From Allobosea sp. BK604 (GTDB lineage Bacteria > Pseudomonadota > Alphaproteobacteria > Rhizobiales > Beijerinckiaceae), in contig NZ_SLZF01000003.1 of assembly GCF_004341515.1 (NCBI RefSeq), forward strand, positions 558,001-622,000: a stretch of 64,000 nt of DNA. Direction: 5' to 3'. Made by a program: the position numbers and the translations under genes. The notes under the pieces are model-generated. The model made no database searches and was not told the DNA's origin. It saw only the letters and a list, made by a program, of their open reading frames with translations. The first letter of the stretch is position 1. Each line of letters starts with the position of its first letter. Positions 1-7,964 of the stretch are shown one piece after another.

Positions 1-591
1 GATGAAGGGCAGGAAGAGCGAACGGTTGAGGCCGCCCTCATAAAGCCGTGACGGCTCGACATTCGAGGTCGCGACCACGGTAACGCCGTTCGCAAAGAGC
101 GCCGTGAACAGCCGGCCCAGGATCATCGCATCGGCGATATCGGTGACGGTGAACTCGTCGAAGCAGAGCAGCGTCGCCTCATGTGCGAGCTCGGCCGCGA
201 CCGGGCCTATCGGGTCCGGCTCCTTGACCTCGCCGGCCTTGAGGCGCTGGCGATAGGCATGGATGCGCGCATGGACATCGGCCATGAAGGCGTGGAAATG
301 CACGCGCCGGCGCTTTTGCAGCGGCACGGCGTCGTAGAACATGTCCATCAGCATGGTCTTGCCGCGGCCGACCGAGCCCCAGATATAGAGACCCTTCACG
401 GCCTCGGCCGAGGCGTGCTTGCTGCCGCCGAAGAGCCAGCCGAGCGCGCTGCTCTTCTTCGCCAGGCGTTTCGCCGCCAGCGCCTCGCTCAGCGCCGCCA
501 GTCGCTTGACCACGGCGACCTGAGCCGGATCGCGCTCGATGGCGCCGGCCTCGACCAGGGCGGCATAACGTTCGATGATGGTTGCGGGCAT
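1..591 (-). CDS. zapE: ZapE/AFG1-family ATPase (partial, C-terminus outside window)
   Basis: P-loop ATPase of the AFG1/ZapE family; E. coli ZapE acts at the division ring and mitochondrial AFG1 relatives act in protein quality control. The 197 visible residues start with MPATIIERYAALV. They contain a Walker A motif GSVGRGKT at about residues 72-79, followed by the family-typical MLMDMFYDAV and HFHAFM segments, and a Walker B motif LLCFDEF near residue 138. The ATG lies at 589-591. The gene runs off the left edge, so the arginine-finger region and C-terminus are not seen. The family assignment is firm; the cellular role is by homology only. Confidence 0.9.
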   Translation of the reverse strand, partial: MPATIIERYAALVEAGAIERDPAQVAVVKRLAALSEALAAKRLAKKSSALGWLFGGSKHASAEAVKGLYIWGSVGRGKTMLMDMFYDAVPLQKRRRVHFHAFMADVHARIHAYRQRLKAGEVKEPDPIGPVAAELAHEATLLCFDEFTVTDIADAMILGRLFTALFANGVTVVATSNVEPSRLYEGGLNRSLFLPFI

Positions 592-661
592 GGATCGCGG
601 CGGGAACTATCGAGCCTCGGGGTTACGGCAGGCGCGGGCCGACCGCAAGGCCGGGCAACGC

Positions 662-1567
662 TCAGGCCGCCTGACGCTGGCGCACCAGCCCGGCGCGGAT
701 ATGGCGGGCGAGTTCGAGCACTGGCGCATCGGCCTGCGAACGCGAGAGATGCAGGTTGATCGCGAAGGGCGGCAACTCGGGCAGGCCCTCCTCGGCACCG
801 AGAATGTCGAGATCGGCCGGCACGGTCGAAGCCAGCCAGGCGGTGACCGCGAGATCGGTCCGCACCGTCGCCGTCGTCGCCTCGATATTGCCGTTCTCGA
901 ACACGGTGCGCCATTGCTTGCCCTGCTCGCCGAGAGCGGAGAGCACGGCCGGACGAAAGGCGCAGGTATCGGCGACCATCGAGATCGGCAGGACCGGCTT
1001 GAGATGGGCGTTGCCCGCCCTGGCGCCGACCCAGACCAGCCGCTCGATGCCGAGGCACTCGCCCCGACTCTGCCCGAGCGGCTCCTCGATCACCGCGACA
1101 TCGATCTCGCCGCGCTCCAACGCCTCCAGCAGGCGCGGCGAGGAATTGCAGACCAGCGAGATTTCGACCTGCGGACAGGCCTCGGTATAGGCCTTCAGCA
1201 CGGGCGCGAGGCTGGTGCCGATCAGATCATAGGGGACGCCGAGCCGCACGCTGCCGCGTGTCACCTTGGCGGTCATCTCCGACCAGATCTCGTCATTGAG
1301 GCCGAGCAGCCGGCGCGCCTTGCCAAGCAGCCGCTCGCCGGCATCGGTGACGGCGAGCCCGCGCCGGCCGCGTGTGAACAAGGCGCCGCCGAGCACCTCC
1401 TCCAGCCGTTTCACCTGCTGGCTGACCGCGCTTTGCGTCAGGTTCAGCACATTGGCGGCTGCGGTCATGCTGGCATGGTCGGCGACCGCGACGAAGGTGC
1501 GGATCAGGGCGAGATCGAGATTGCGCATCTCGGCATTATGATCCCTAATATCTGACTTATCCAACAT
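662..1567 (-). CDS. LysR-family transcriptional regulator
   Basis: LysR-type regulator of 301 residues, normal length for the family. The N-terminal winged helix-turn-helix lies at about residues 15-75 (LIRTFVAVADHASMTAAA, then SAVSQQVKRLEE), followed by a periplasmic-binding-like effector domain (TRGSVRLGVPYDLIG onward). It is divergent from a LysE-type exporter 60 bp away, the usual arrangement in which a LysR protein controls an amino-acid exporter. The start at 1567 has a weak GGAAACG upstream; an internal ATG at 1528 (MRNLDLALIRTF) is a credible alternative because the HTH begins there. Effector unknown. Confidence 0.9.
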   Translation of the reverse strand: MLDKSDIRDHNAEMRNLDLALIRTFVAVADHASMTAAANVLNLTQSAVSQQVKRLEEVLGGALFTRGRRGLAVTDAGERLLGKARRLLGLNDEIWSEMTAKVTRGSVRLGVPYDLIGTSLAPVLKAYTEACPQVEISLVCNSSPRLLEALERGEIDVAVIEEPLGQSRGECLGIERLVWVGARAGNAHLKPVLPISMVADTCAFRPAVLSALGEQGKQWRTVFENGNIEATTATVRTDLAVTAWLASTVPADLDILGAEEGLPELPPFAINLHLSRSQADAPVLELARHIRAGLVRQRQAA

Positions 1568-1626
1568 TCGTTTCCATAATGGCCGTCATGCGCCTAGCAC
1601 TGCCCGCTCAGTTCGGGAGCAGGGCC

Positions 1627-2223
1627 ATGACAGTTGCAGAGTTTCTGCCGTTCTTTCTTTTCGCGGCGGTCTCCACCATCACGCCGGGCATGACGACGAC
1701 GCTCGCCACGGCGTCGGGCGCGCATTTCGGCTTCCGCCGCTCCCTGCCCTTCATGGCCGGCGTCTCCTTTGGACTCGCCGCCATGGCGGTCGCGGCGGCC
1801 GCCGGCCTCGCCAGCCTGCTGATGGCGCAGCCTTCGCTGCAATTCGCGATGAAGGCGGCCGGCACGCTCTACCTGCTCTGGCTCGCCTGGAAGATCGGTC
1901 GCAGCGGCCCGCCGCATCTTGGCGCCGAGATCGCGCGGCCGACCGGCTTCCTCGCGGCCATCGCAGTGCAGTTCCAGAATCCCAAGGGCTGGGCGATGGT
2001 GCTCGGCGCCGCCGCCTCCTTTGCCGCACTGGCGCGGGGGCCGGCCGAGCTCGCGACCCTGCTCGGCCTGACCTTCGGGCTGATGGCGGCAGCCTCGCTC
2101 ATGCTCTGGTGCGCCGCCGGGCTGCTGCTCGCCCGGCTGCTGCGCAGCGAGCGGCAATGGCGCCTGCTTAACGCCGCGCTCGGGCTCCTGCTCGCGGCCT
2201 CGATCGTGCCGATGTGGCTTTGA
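1627..2223 (+). CDS. LysE-family translocator (amino-acid exporter)
   Basis: Inner-membrane exporter of the LysE/RhtB family, 198 residues from the ATG at 1627. An upstream in-frame ATG at 1579 would add 16 residues without hydrophobic character, so I prefer 1627, where the protein begins MTVAEFLPFFLFAAVSTITPGM, the standard start of the family including the STITPGM motif. Five or six hydrophobic segments follow, with FQNPKGW at about residue 115, the conserved Asn-Pro-Lys segment. It lies divergently beside a LysR gene that probably regulates it. The exported substrate cannot be read from the sequence. Confidence 0.88.
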   Translation: MTVAEFLPFFLFAAVSTITPGMTTTLATASGAHFGFRRSLPFMAGVSFGLAAMAVAAAAGLASLLMAQPSLQFAMKAAGTLYLLWLAWKIGRSGPPHLGAEIARPTGFLAAIAVQFQNPKGWAMVLGAAASFAALARGPAELATLLGLTFGLMAAASLMLWCAAGLLLARLLRSERQWRLLNAALGLLLAASIVPMWL

Positions 2224-2308
2224 CCTGACAGAGCGCAGGGCATGCGCGAATGCCCGTCATTTCGCCCAGAATTGCCGCAGCTCGGCCTCTTGCATTCCAT
2301 GATTTGAA

Positions 2309-2342
2309 GCGCATCTTCCCGGCCGGGCTAGGGAAGATGCGC
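2309..2342. terminator. 12-bp perfect stem-loop between LysE exporter and GNAT gene
   Basis: GCGCATCTTCCC at 2309-2320 pairs exactly with GGGAAGATGCGC at 2331-2342 around a 10-nt loop. It lies 86 bp after the LysE stop and 47 bp before the GNAT start. There is no T-run, so it may be a terminator for the upstream gene or a 5' leader hairpin of the downstream gene. Confidence 0.5.
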
Positions 2343-2388
2343 CTCCTGGAGAGCAGCGCGGCAATCGCGCCGCTAACAGGAGAGAGAT

Positions 2389-3003
2389 ATGGCTCAATCG
2401 ACTAAAGCCGGCGCATCGACCGGCCAGGGCGAGATCCGCCGGCTCTGGCCAGCGGAGCGCGACCTCTTCACCGCTCATCTGCTGCGACTCGATGCGCTGA
2501 CGCGCCGCGAGCGCTTCGGCACGGCCGTGAGCGACGAGTTCCTCGCCAGCTATGCGACCACGACCTTCGGCGTCGGCGGGCTCGTCTATGCCTATATCGA
2601 GAATGGCGAGGTCCGCGGCGCCGCCGAATTGCGCGGGCTGGAAGACCTGATCGCACAGACCGGCGAAGCCGCCTTCAGCGTCGAGAAGGCCTGGCGCAGG
2701 CGCGGCATCGGCGAAGCCCTCTTTGGCCGCCTGATCACGGCCGCACGCAATCGCGGCATCCGCACGCTCTACATGACCTGCCTTCCCGAGAACGCGGCGA
2801 TGCGCAATCTCGCCCGCAAGTTCGAGGCGGAGCTGGTTGGCGGCTACAACGATGTCGAAGGCACGATCGCGACCGGCGGCCCGACCCCGTTCACCATTCT
2901 CGACGAGGCCTTCGACAATGCCCGCGGCTTCGCCACGCTGGCATTGTCGCTACAGCGCAAGTTCTGGCGCCCGGCCTTTTTCGGGCGGGCGCCATCGCGC
3001 TGA
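2389..3003 (+). CDS. GNAT-family N-acetyltransferase
   Basis: Acetyl-CoA-dependent acetyltransferase of the GNAT fold, 204 residues. The acetyl-CoA-binding loop is WRRRGIGEALFGRLITAA at about residues 102-119 (R/Q-x-x-G-x-G/A pattern), preceded by a beta-strand (EAAFSVEK) and followed by IRTLYMTCLPENAAMRNLARKF, the usual second half of the fold. A good ribosome-binding site, AGGAGAGAG, precedes the ATG. It appears to be a single-gene unit. The substrate (small molecule or protein) is not identifiable. Confidence 0.85.
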   Translation: MAQSTKAGASTGQGEIRRLWPAERDLFTAHLLRLDALTRRERFGTAVSDEFLASYATTTFGVGGLVYAYIENGEVRGAAELRGLEDLIAQTGEAAFSVEKAWRRRGIGEALFGRLITAARNRGIRTLYMTCLPENAAMRNLARKFEAELVGGYNDVEGTIATGGPTPFTILDEAFDNARGFATLALSLQRKFWRPAFFGRAPSR

Positions 3004-3058
3004 ACACGGCCCATTGTCCCGGACCGGCCGCGTAGCCGCAGCTCCGGGATCACGCGTG

Positions 3059-3124
3059 CTCTGTCGATGGTTTAGAGACGGGTTCACCGATCAGGTTGAT
3101 TCAACCTGATCGGATCCGGCTCTA
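3059..3124. repeat. Family-B intergenic palindromic repeat between convergent genes
   Basis: Contains a 13-bp perfect inverted repeat, CCGATCAGGTTGA (3087-3099) and TCAACCTGATCGG (3101-3113), preceded by CTCTGTCGATGGTTTAGAG. The same pattern (CTCTATCGAT, GGCGG-TTCACC, ATCAGG) recurs at 38932-38973 and 54334-54376. It sits between convergent genes, so it can also work as a bidirectional terminator. Its edge supplies the TAG stop (3122-3124) of the minus-strand lipoprotein. Confidence 0.65.
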
Positions 3125-3883
3125 GCGGCTCATCGAGAGGGCGGCACCGGACTTCGTCACGGCGCCGTTCATCGCACCGCCATCGCTGGCGCGCAGCCTC
3201 GCCACGACCGAGCCACCCGACTGGTAGAGATAGACCTCGCCGTCGCGATAATCCCAGGCATTGACCTTCTGCAGGTCGCGATTGGCGCAGCCCGAGGCAT
3301 TGGCCCGGTAGAGATCGAGCGATGGCGAGCTCGAGAGCTGGATGCGGCAGGAGGTGCCGGTCGCTTCCCGCGCCGTCCAGTTGCCGACGATGCCGTCTCG
3401 CGAGCTCACCGCGCCGCGCCCCGAACCAGCGCCGGCGCCAGCGCCCAGCGTCGCGATCTGGCCGCCGCCACCCTGCATCGGCTGCACGCCGGACGGGCTC
3501 CCGACTGGAGGCGGCGTGCTCGGAGCGCTCGGCTGCGGATTGGGCTGGTAGAACGGATCTCCCGGCGGCGGCAGCGAACCCCCGGACTGGCCCGGCGGCG
3601 GCGCCGAGGCCGAGGGATAGCCGCCCTGCGGATAACCACCCCCACCGCCCGGAGGATAACCCCCGCCACCCGGCGGATAGCCGCCCGGAGGCGGCAGCGG
3701 CTCGGAGATCACCGGCGCGGAGCTGATCGGCGGAGCCGACATCGGCGTAGCCGGCTCGCTATAAACCGGCCGGGCCGGTCCGCTGGCGAAGCGCTGCGAG
3801 CCGGCGCAGGCTGTCAAGGTCAGAAGGGGAAGCAGGCTGGCGGCTTTGAGCAGGCCCATCCGGTTCGCAGCTCCGGTCATCAT
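3122..3883 (-). CDS. AprI/Inh-family metalloprotease-inhibitor-like lipoprotein
   Basis: Secreted lipoprotein of 253 residues. The signal peptide ends in a lipobox LTAC at about residues 23-26, so the mature protein should be lipid-anchored at Cys26. A long low-complexity linker rich in Pro, Gly and Tyr (repeats of YPPGGG, about residues 65-125) leads to a C-terminal domain from GIVGNWTAREATGTSCRIQL, which matches the Inh/AprI fold with its two cysteines (SC near 179 and GC near 199). AprI proteins inhibit alkaline metalloproteases in the periplasm; no protease gene is nearby. An internal start at MGLLKAAS (residue 9) is possible. Confidence 0.78.
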   Translation of the reverse strand: MMTGAANRMGLLKAASLLPLLTLTACAGSQRFASGPARPVYSEPATPMSAPPISSAPVISEPLPPPGGYPPGGGGYPPGGGGGYPQGGYPSASAPPPGQSGGSLPPPGDPFYQPNPQPSAPSTPPPVGSPSGVQPMQGGGGQIATLGAGAGAGSGRGAVSSRDGIVGNWTAREATGTSCRIQLSSSPSLDLYRANASGCANRDLQKVNAWDYRDGEVYLYQSGGSVVARLRASDGGAMNGAVTKSGAALSMSR

Positions 3884-4073
3884 GCGGCGTCCACCCCTTT
3901 TCGTCGCTTGATCTGATTCGCAAGTTTAGCCCTGCCGCGTGAACGTGACATGAGCACGGCGGCCATCCAAATAGCCGAAATGCCGGAATGGCCGCCGCTC
4001 GCCAACCCCGCAGCGGGAGATTTGGTTCCGCTGCGGCTTGTGGCTAGATCAGGGAACGATCCGGAGAACCCGC

Positions 4074-4457
4074 ATGCAGCCGCTCAACCCGCCTTCAATC
4101 CGCCCGCCCTTCGCGCGCTACAGCCATGGCGTCGAGGTGCCGGCCGGGCAGCGCCTGGTCTATTGCTCGGGCCAGCTCGGCACGGCCGCCGACGGCACCA
4201 TCCCCGAAGATGCCCGCGCCCAGGCCGATCTCTGCTTCGCCAATATCGAGGCCATCCTGGCCGAGGCCGGCATGACGCTCGCCGATATCGTGCGCATCAA
4301 CGCCTATGTCACCGACCGCGCCCATATGAAGGCCTATATGGAGTCGCGCGACGCCCATGTCGGCACGCCGCCACCGGCCTCGACGCTGATGATCGTCTCG
4401 GGCTTCACCTTCCCGGAATTCAAGGTCGAGATCGAAGTGGTCGCAGCGGCGGTTTGA
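4074..4457 (+). CDS. RidA/YjgF/YER057c/UK114-family protein
   Basis: Small Rid-family protein of 127 residues; the family includes imine/enamine deaminases that clear reactive 2-aminoacrylate. The start at 4074 is chosen because GGAGAA lies 6 nt upstream; an ATG at 4038 would add 12 unrelated residues. Family features are YCSGQLGTAADGTIPEDARAQ (about residues 24-44), FANIEAILAEAGMTLADIV and the ending FPEFKVEIEVVAAAV. The Arg that follows Pro-Ala in imine-hydrolysing RidA proteins appears to be Ser here (PPPAST), so it may belong to a Rid subgroup without that activity. Confidence 0.85.
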   Translation: MQPLNPPSIRPPFARYSHGVEVPAGQRLVYCSGQLGTAADGTIPEDARAQADLCFANIEAILAEAGMTLADIVRINAYVTDRAHMKAYMESRDAHVGTPPPASTLMIVSGFTFPEFKVEIEVVAAAV

Positions 4458-4585
4458 GTTCCGTCCGAACACCGCACCGGAGCCGCTTGAGACTTCGCTG
4501 GCGTGAGTCGGCTGGCGTGGCGGTCGCGAACCGGGAGCACCGGAAGCGCAGGCCGTCGCATCAGATGGCCGCGCCAGTAGAATGA

Positions 4586-6178
4586 TCAGACGGCATCGCT
4601 ACGCCAGGGGTAGCTCCAGGTCTCGGTCAGTGTCTTCTCGCCACTCTTCAGGAAGGCGCGCATCTCCGCAAGCTGGCCGGGCTCGACGATGATGTCGATG
4701 AAGGCGCGGAACCCTTCCGTCTTGCGGTTCGGCACGATGAAGGCTCGGTTGATCTTGCCATAGGCGATCGATGGTACGATTTCGACCTTCTCGGGCTGCT
4801 GGAGATAGTAATCGAGGTCGCCGCCGGCGAAATCGACGATGAAGCGCCGCGCACCGTCCGTTACCGGCTCGCCGGACCCGAGCGCCTTGGGCTTGGCCTG
4901 ATAGGTATTGATCACGCGCCCGCCCGGATGCAGGTCCTGCGAATCCAGCATCGCGGTCAGCTTGTAGCTGAAGCTGAATTCGCGGCCCGCCTCGATCGGC
5001 GTCTTCGGCGCCCAGAGCGCGACGATATTGTCATTCGTCTCGTCGCTGGTCGGCAGTTCGATCAGCTCGACCATGCCCTCGCCCCAGTCGCCCTGCGGCT
5101 CGACCCAGTAGGACGGCCTGAGCTCATAGGCGAGGTCGAGATCCTGGTAATGCTCGAAGGACCGGTCGCGCTGCATCAGCCCGAACCCGCGCACATTCGG
5201 CTCGACGAAAGAGGAGACCGCCGGCTGGCGCGGATTGCGCAGCGGCCGCCAGATCCATTCGCCCGTGCGCGAATGGATCATCAGCCCGTCGGAATCATGC
5301 AGCTCGCTGCGGAAATCATCATGGAAGCGCCGGTCGTTCTCGCCGGTGAAGAACATCGAGGTCAGCGGCGCCAGGCCGAGCTTCTCGATCGTCCTGCGCG
5401 GGAAGAGCGTGACGCTGATATCGAGCACGCTGTCGACGTCAGGATAGATATTGAAGCGGTAGGCGCCTGAGACCGACGGTGAATCGAGCAGGGCGTAGAT
5501 CGTGATGCGCTCGGCATTGGCCGCCGGCGCCTCGACCCAGAATTCACGGAAGGCCGGGAATTCCTCGTTGCCGTTCTGGCCGGCGCCGATGGCGAGGCCG
5601 CGCGCCGAAAGTCCGTAGCGCTGGTCGCGGCCGAGGAAGCGGAAATAGCTCGCGCCGATGAAGGAGATCAGTTCGTCGAAGACGCGCGGATCGTTGAGCG
5701 GGTAGTGCAGGCGGAAGCCGGCAAAGCCGAGATTGACCGGCAGCGGCTTGTCGAACTTGGTCTTGCCGTAATCGAACAGATTGCCCGAATAGGGCACCGG
5801 CGTCGGCACGCCGTCGCGGATGACGTTGACCGCAACCGGACGCGTGAACAGGAAGCCGGGATGGAACATCTGCATCCGGAAGCCGGAGCCGGTCTGCGCC
5901 AGCAGCGCCCGGTCGGGGCGGAAGCGGATGTCGCGCCAGCTGTCGAAATCGAGTTTGGAGAGCGGTTCGGGCAGGCTCGGGCCTGGCTCATAGGCGGCGG
6001 CCGCGACCTCGCGCGCCCGGCGCACCACCTCCTCGAAGCCGAAACGCGGCTGCGGCGGCGCCGGGACCGGCGCAGGCTGCGCCTCCGGCTGCTGCGCGAA
6101 CAGGGCGGAGGGCGCCGCCGAGAGACTCAGGGCGGCGGTCAGGCCGGCCAGGATCTGGCGGCGGTCGGTCACGGTCAT
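4586..6178 (-). CDS. Periplasmic glucan biosynthesis protein, OpgG/OpgD (MdoG/MdoD) family
   Basis: Periplasmic protein of 530 residues for synthesis or tailoring of osmoregulated periplasmic glucans. The N-terminus MTVTDRRQILAGLTAALSLS has a twin-arginine-like signal (DRRQILAG), which favours the Tat-exported OpgD branch, but the sequence alone does not settle OpgG versus OpgD. Typical family segments are FGFEEVVRRAREVAAAAYEP (about 47-66), FRMQMFHPGFLFTRPVAVNVI, GASYFRFLGRDQRYGLSARGLA and the C-terminal half with SYWVEPQGDWGEGMVELIELPT. No glucosyltransferase opgH follows in the window, so the partner must be elsewhere. Monocistronic here. Confidence 0.9.
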   Translation of the reverse strand: MTVTDRRQILAGLTAALSLSAAPSALFAQQPEAQPAPVPAPPQPRFGFEEVVRRAREVAAAAYEPGPSLPEPLSKLDFDSWRDIRFRPDRALLAQTGSGFRMQMFHPGFLFTRPVAVNVIRDGVPTPVPYSGNLFDYGKTKFDKPLPVNLGFAGFRLHYPLNDPRVFDELISFIGASYFRFLGRDQRYGLSARGLAIGAGQNGNEEFPAFREFWVEAPAANAERITIYALLDSPSVSGAYRFNIYPDVDSVLDISVTLFPRRTIEKLGLAPLTSMFFTGENDRRFHDDFRSELHDSDGLMIHSRTGEWIWRPLRNPRQPAVSSFVEPNVRGFGLMQRDRSFEHYQDLDLAYELRPSYWVEPQGDWGEGMVELIELPTSDETNDNIVALWAPKTPIEAGREFSFSYKLTAMLDSQDLHPGGRVINTYQAKPKALGSGEPVTDGARRFIVDFAGGDLDYYLQQPEKVEIVPSIAYGKINRAFIVPNRKTEGFRAFIDIIVEPGQLAEMRAFLKSGEKTLTETWSYPWRSDAV

Positions 6179-6333
6179 GGTCGGATATAGCCCCGTCGAA
6201 CTGCCCTGAAAGCATGCGCGCCAACGACTTAGGCCACGAATTAGGGCCGGTCTAGGGCGCTGATGCGACAGGCCCGCTCAAGACCGTATCACAAGCTGGT
6301 CACCGCTCGGGATCCGCTCATTTCAGGGGCGTT

Positions 6334-6356
6334 CGCCGGCGTAACGAACGCCGGCG
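6334..6356 (-). terminator. 9-bp GC-rich hairpin after tetR
   Basis: CGCCGGCGT (6334-6342) and ACGCCGGCG (6348-6356) pair perfectly around AACGA, just downstream of the minus-strand TetR stop. There is no T-run, so this is a weak terminator call. Confidence 0.4.
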
Positions 6357-6365
6357 ATTCCCAGG

Positions 6366-6968
6366 TCAGGCTGTTGGGCGCGCGAAGCCGTCCAGGCCAC
6401 TGGCGAGCGCGGCGCCGTCGACATCGCCGAGGATCGCCGCCTGCACGACGAAGCCGAGGATGATCGACATCAGCGCCTTGGCCATATCCTGCTCAGGCAC
6501 CGATTCCCCGACCAGGCCCGAACGTCTCCAACTGCCCACGAGGTCCGCGAGCCGACCACGGAACGCCAGATAGAAACCGCGCATCGTCTCGCGCAGCCGC
6601 TCGTTGCGCTGCGCCTCGCTCCAGCCGAGCAGCGCGATCCGCTTCAGATCGTAGCCGTCCCGAGCCGTGAAGCCCGCTATCGTCGCAGTGACCTGCCGAA
6701 CAAAGTCGTCGGGCGATGGCGGCGGCTCGGCCTTCAGAATCGGCTCGATCAGCGCGCTCAGGCCCGAGAGCGAAGTCGTCACCGCCGCCATGATCAGCTT
6801 GTCCTTGCTCGGATAATAGGAATAGACCGCCCCCGCCGAGAGCCCGGAGGCGCGAATGATGTCGTCCATCGTCGTGGCATGCAGCCCTTCCCTCTGGAAG
6901 CATGACCAGGCGGCTTCGAGAATCTGGGCCCGGCGGGCGGCGCGCTTCTCATCTGAGATCTTCGGCAT
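6366..6968 (-). CDS. TetR/AcrR-family repressor
   Basis: TetR-type regulator, 200 residues from ATG 6968 (MPKISDEKRAARRAQILEAA); an upstream ATG at 7013 would add 15 residues before the HTH, which is unlikely. The HTH is REGLHATTMDDIIRASGLSAGAVYSYYPSKDKLI at about residues 25-58. The C-terminal ligand domain is of the type ending in a VVQAAILGDVD dimerisation helix. It is divergent from a metallo-hydrolase gene, and the 86-bp gap holds a near-palindrome at 7026-7037, so it most likely represses that hydrolase and itself. Ligand unknown. Confidence 0.88.
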   Translation of the reverse strand: MPKISDEKRAARRAQILEAAWSCFQREGLHATTMDDIIRASGLSAGAVYSYYPSKDKLIMAAVTTSLSGLSALIEPILKAEPPPSPDDFVRQVTATIAGFTARDGYDLKRIALLGWSEAQRNERLRETMRGFYLAFRGRLADLVGSWRRSGLVGESVPEQDMAKALMSIILGFVVQAAILGDVDGAALASGLDGFARPTA

Positions 6969-7025
6969 GATTCGAAATAAAACGAACGCTCCCTCTTTAC
7001 AAGCTCGCCGCATCCTTATTAAAAC

Positions 7026-7037
7026 GAATGACCGTTC
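7026..7037. promoter_or_regulatory. Candidate TetR operator
   Basis: GAATGACCGTTC is an imperfect palindrome (GAA and TTC arms, 8 of 12 positions symmetric) within an A/T-rich frame AAAAC...TTTT. A second AAAACGAACG half-site-like stretch lies at 6981-6990. Both fall in the divergent promoter region of the TetR and metallo-hydrolase genes. Assigned by position and symmetry only. Confidence 0.4.
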
Positions 7038-7054
7038 TTTTTAGGGAGGCCACG

Positions 7055-7888
7055 ATGATCAAGGTCACGGCGATCGAGACCGGCAAGGCGAGGATGAAGA
7101 CGGCACAGCGCACCGGCCGCGACGATCGCGGCCCGATCGGGCGCAAGCTCGACATCTTCCGCGACCGCGACTGGGTCGAGCCTCTGCCGATCCTCTGCTT
7201 CCTGATCGAGCATCCCGAGGGTCGCTTCCTCGTCGATACCGGCGATACCTGGCGCAATTCCGTGCCGGGCTACCTGCCGGGCTGGAACCCGTTCTACAGG
7301 CAAGTCTCGATCAAGGTCGCGCCGCATGAGGAAATCGGGCCGCGCCTGCTGGCCATGGGCATCGATCCCACCGGGATCGGCACCGTGATCCTGACCCATT
7401 TCCACCACGACCATACGGGCGGGCTCGACCATTTTCCGCATGCTCGCATCATCGGCCCGCGCGCGAACCACGCCGTCTCCACCGGCGTGAGGGGCATGAT
7501 GATGGGTTGCCTGCCGCAGCGCTGGCCGGTCTGGCTGGCGCCCGAACTTGTCGACATGGACGGACCGGCGCTCGGGCCGTTCCCGGCCTCACATCCCGTT
7601 ACCCGCGACGGCCGCATCGTCCTGGTGCCGACACCCGGCCATGTCGCAGGCCATGTCTCGGTCATCGTCCGCGCCGATGACGTGACCTATTTTCTGGCGG
7701 GCGACGCGACCTATTCGCAAGCCAATCTCGTGGCGGAGAAGACCGACGGCGTCACCAACGACCCCGCGGCATCGCTCGCGACCCTGAGGGCGATCAAGCG
7801 TTTCGCCGCCGATGAGCCGACCGTTCTGCTGCCGGCGCATGATCCCGAGGGTCCGCAGCGTCTCGCCGCGCGCCGGCCCCTCCTCTGA
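7055..7888 (+). CDS. MBL-fold metallo-hydrolase (AHL-lactonase-like)
   Basis: Metallo-beta-lactamase-fold hydrolase of 277 residues. The metal-binding motif is THFHHDHTGG at about residues 114-123 (H-x-H-x-D-H), with further ligands expected in PTPGHVAGHVSV (about 202-213) and FLAGDATYS (about 224-232), in the order seen in quorum-quenching N-acyl homoserine lactonases and related esterases. The start at 7055 is chosen for the GGGAGG 7 nt upstream; a GTG/ATG further 5' would add nine residues. It is divergent from a TetR regulator that probably controls it. Lactonase activity is an inference; many relatives hydrolyse other esters. Confidence 0.82.
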   Translation: MIKVTAIETGKARMKTAQRTGRDDRGPIGRKLDIFRDRDWVEPLPILCFLIEHPEGRFLVDTGDTWRNSVPGYLPGWNPFYRQVSIKVAPHEEIGPRLLAMGIDPTGIGTVILTHFHHDHTGGLDHFPHARIIGPRANHAVSTGVRGMMMGCLPQRWPVWLAPELVDMDGPALGPFPASHPVTRDGRIVLVPTPGHVAGHVSVIVRADDVTYFLAGDATYSQANLVAEKTDGVTNDPAASLATLRAIKRFAADEPTVLLPAHDPEGPQRLAARRPLL

Positions 7889-7964
7889 TCCCCTCGCCGA
7901 GCCCTTGCGCGCGAGCCGGGGCTCCGTCCATCCTGACCATCCGACCAGAGGGTTGAGACCGACG

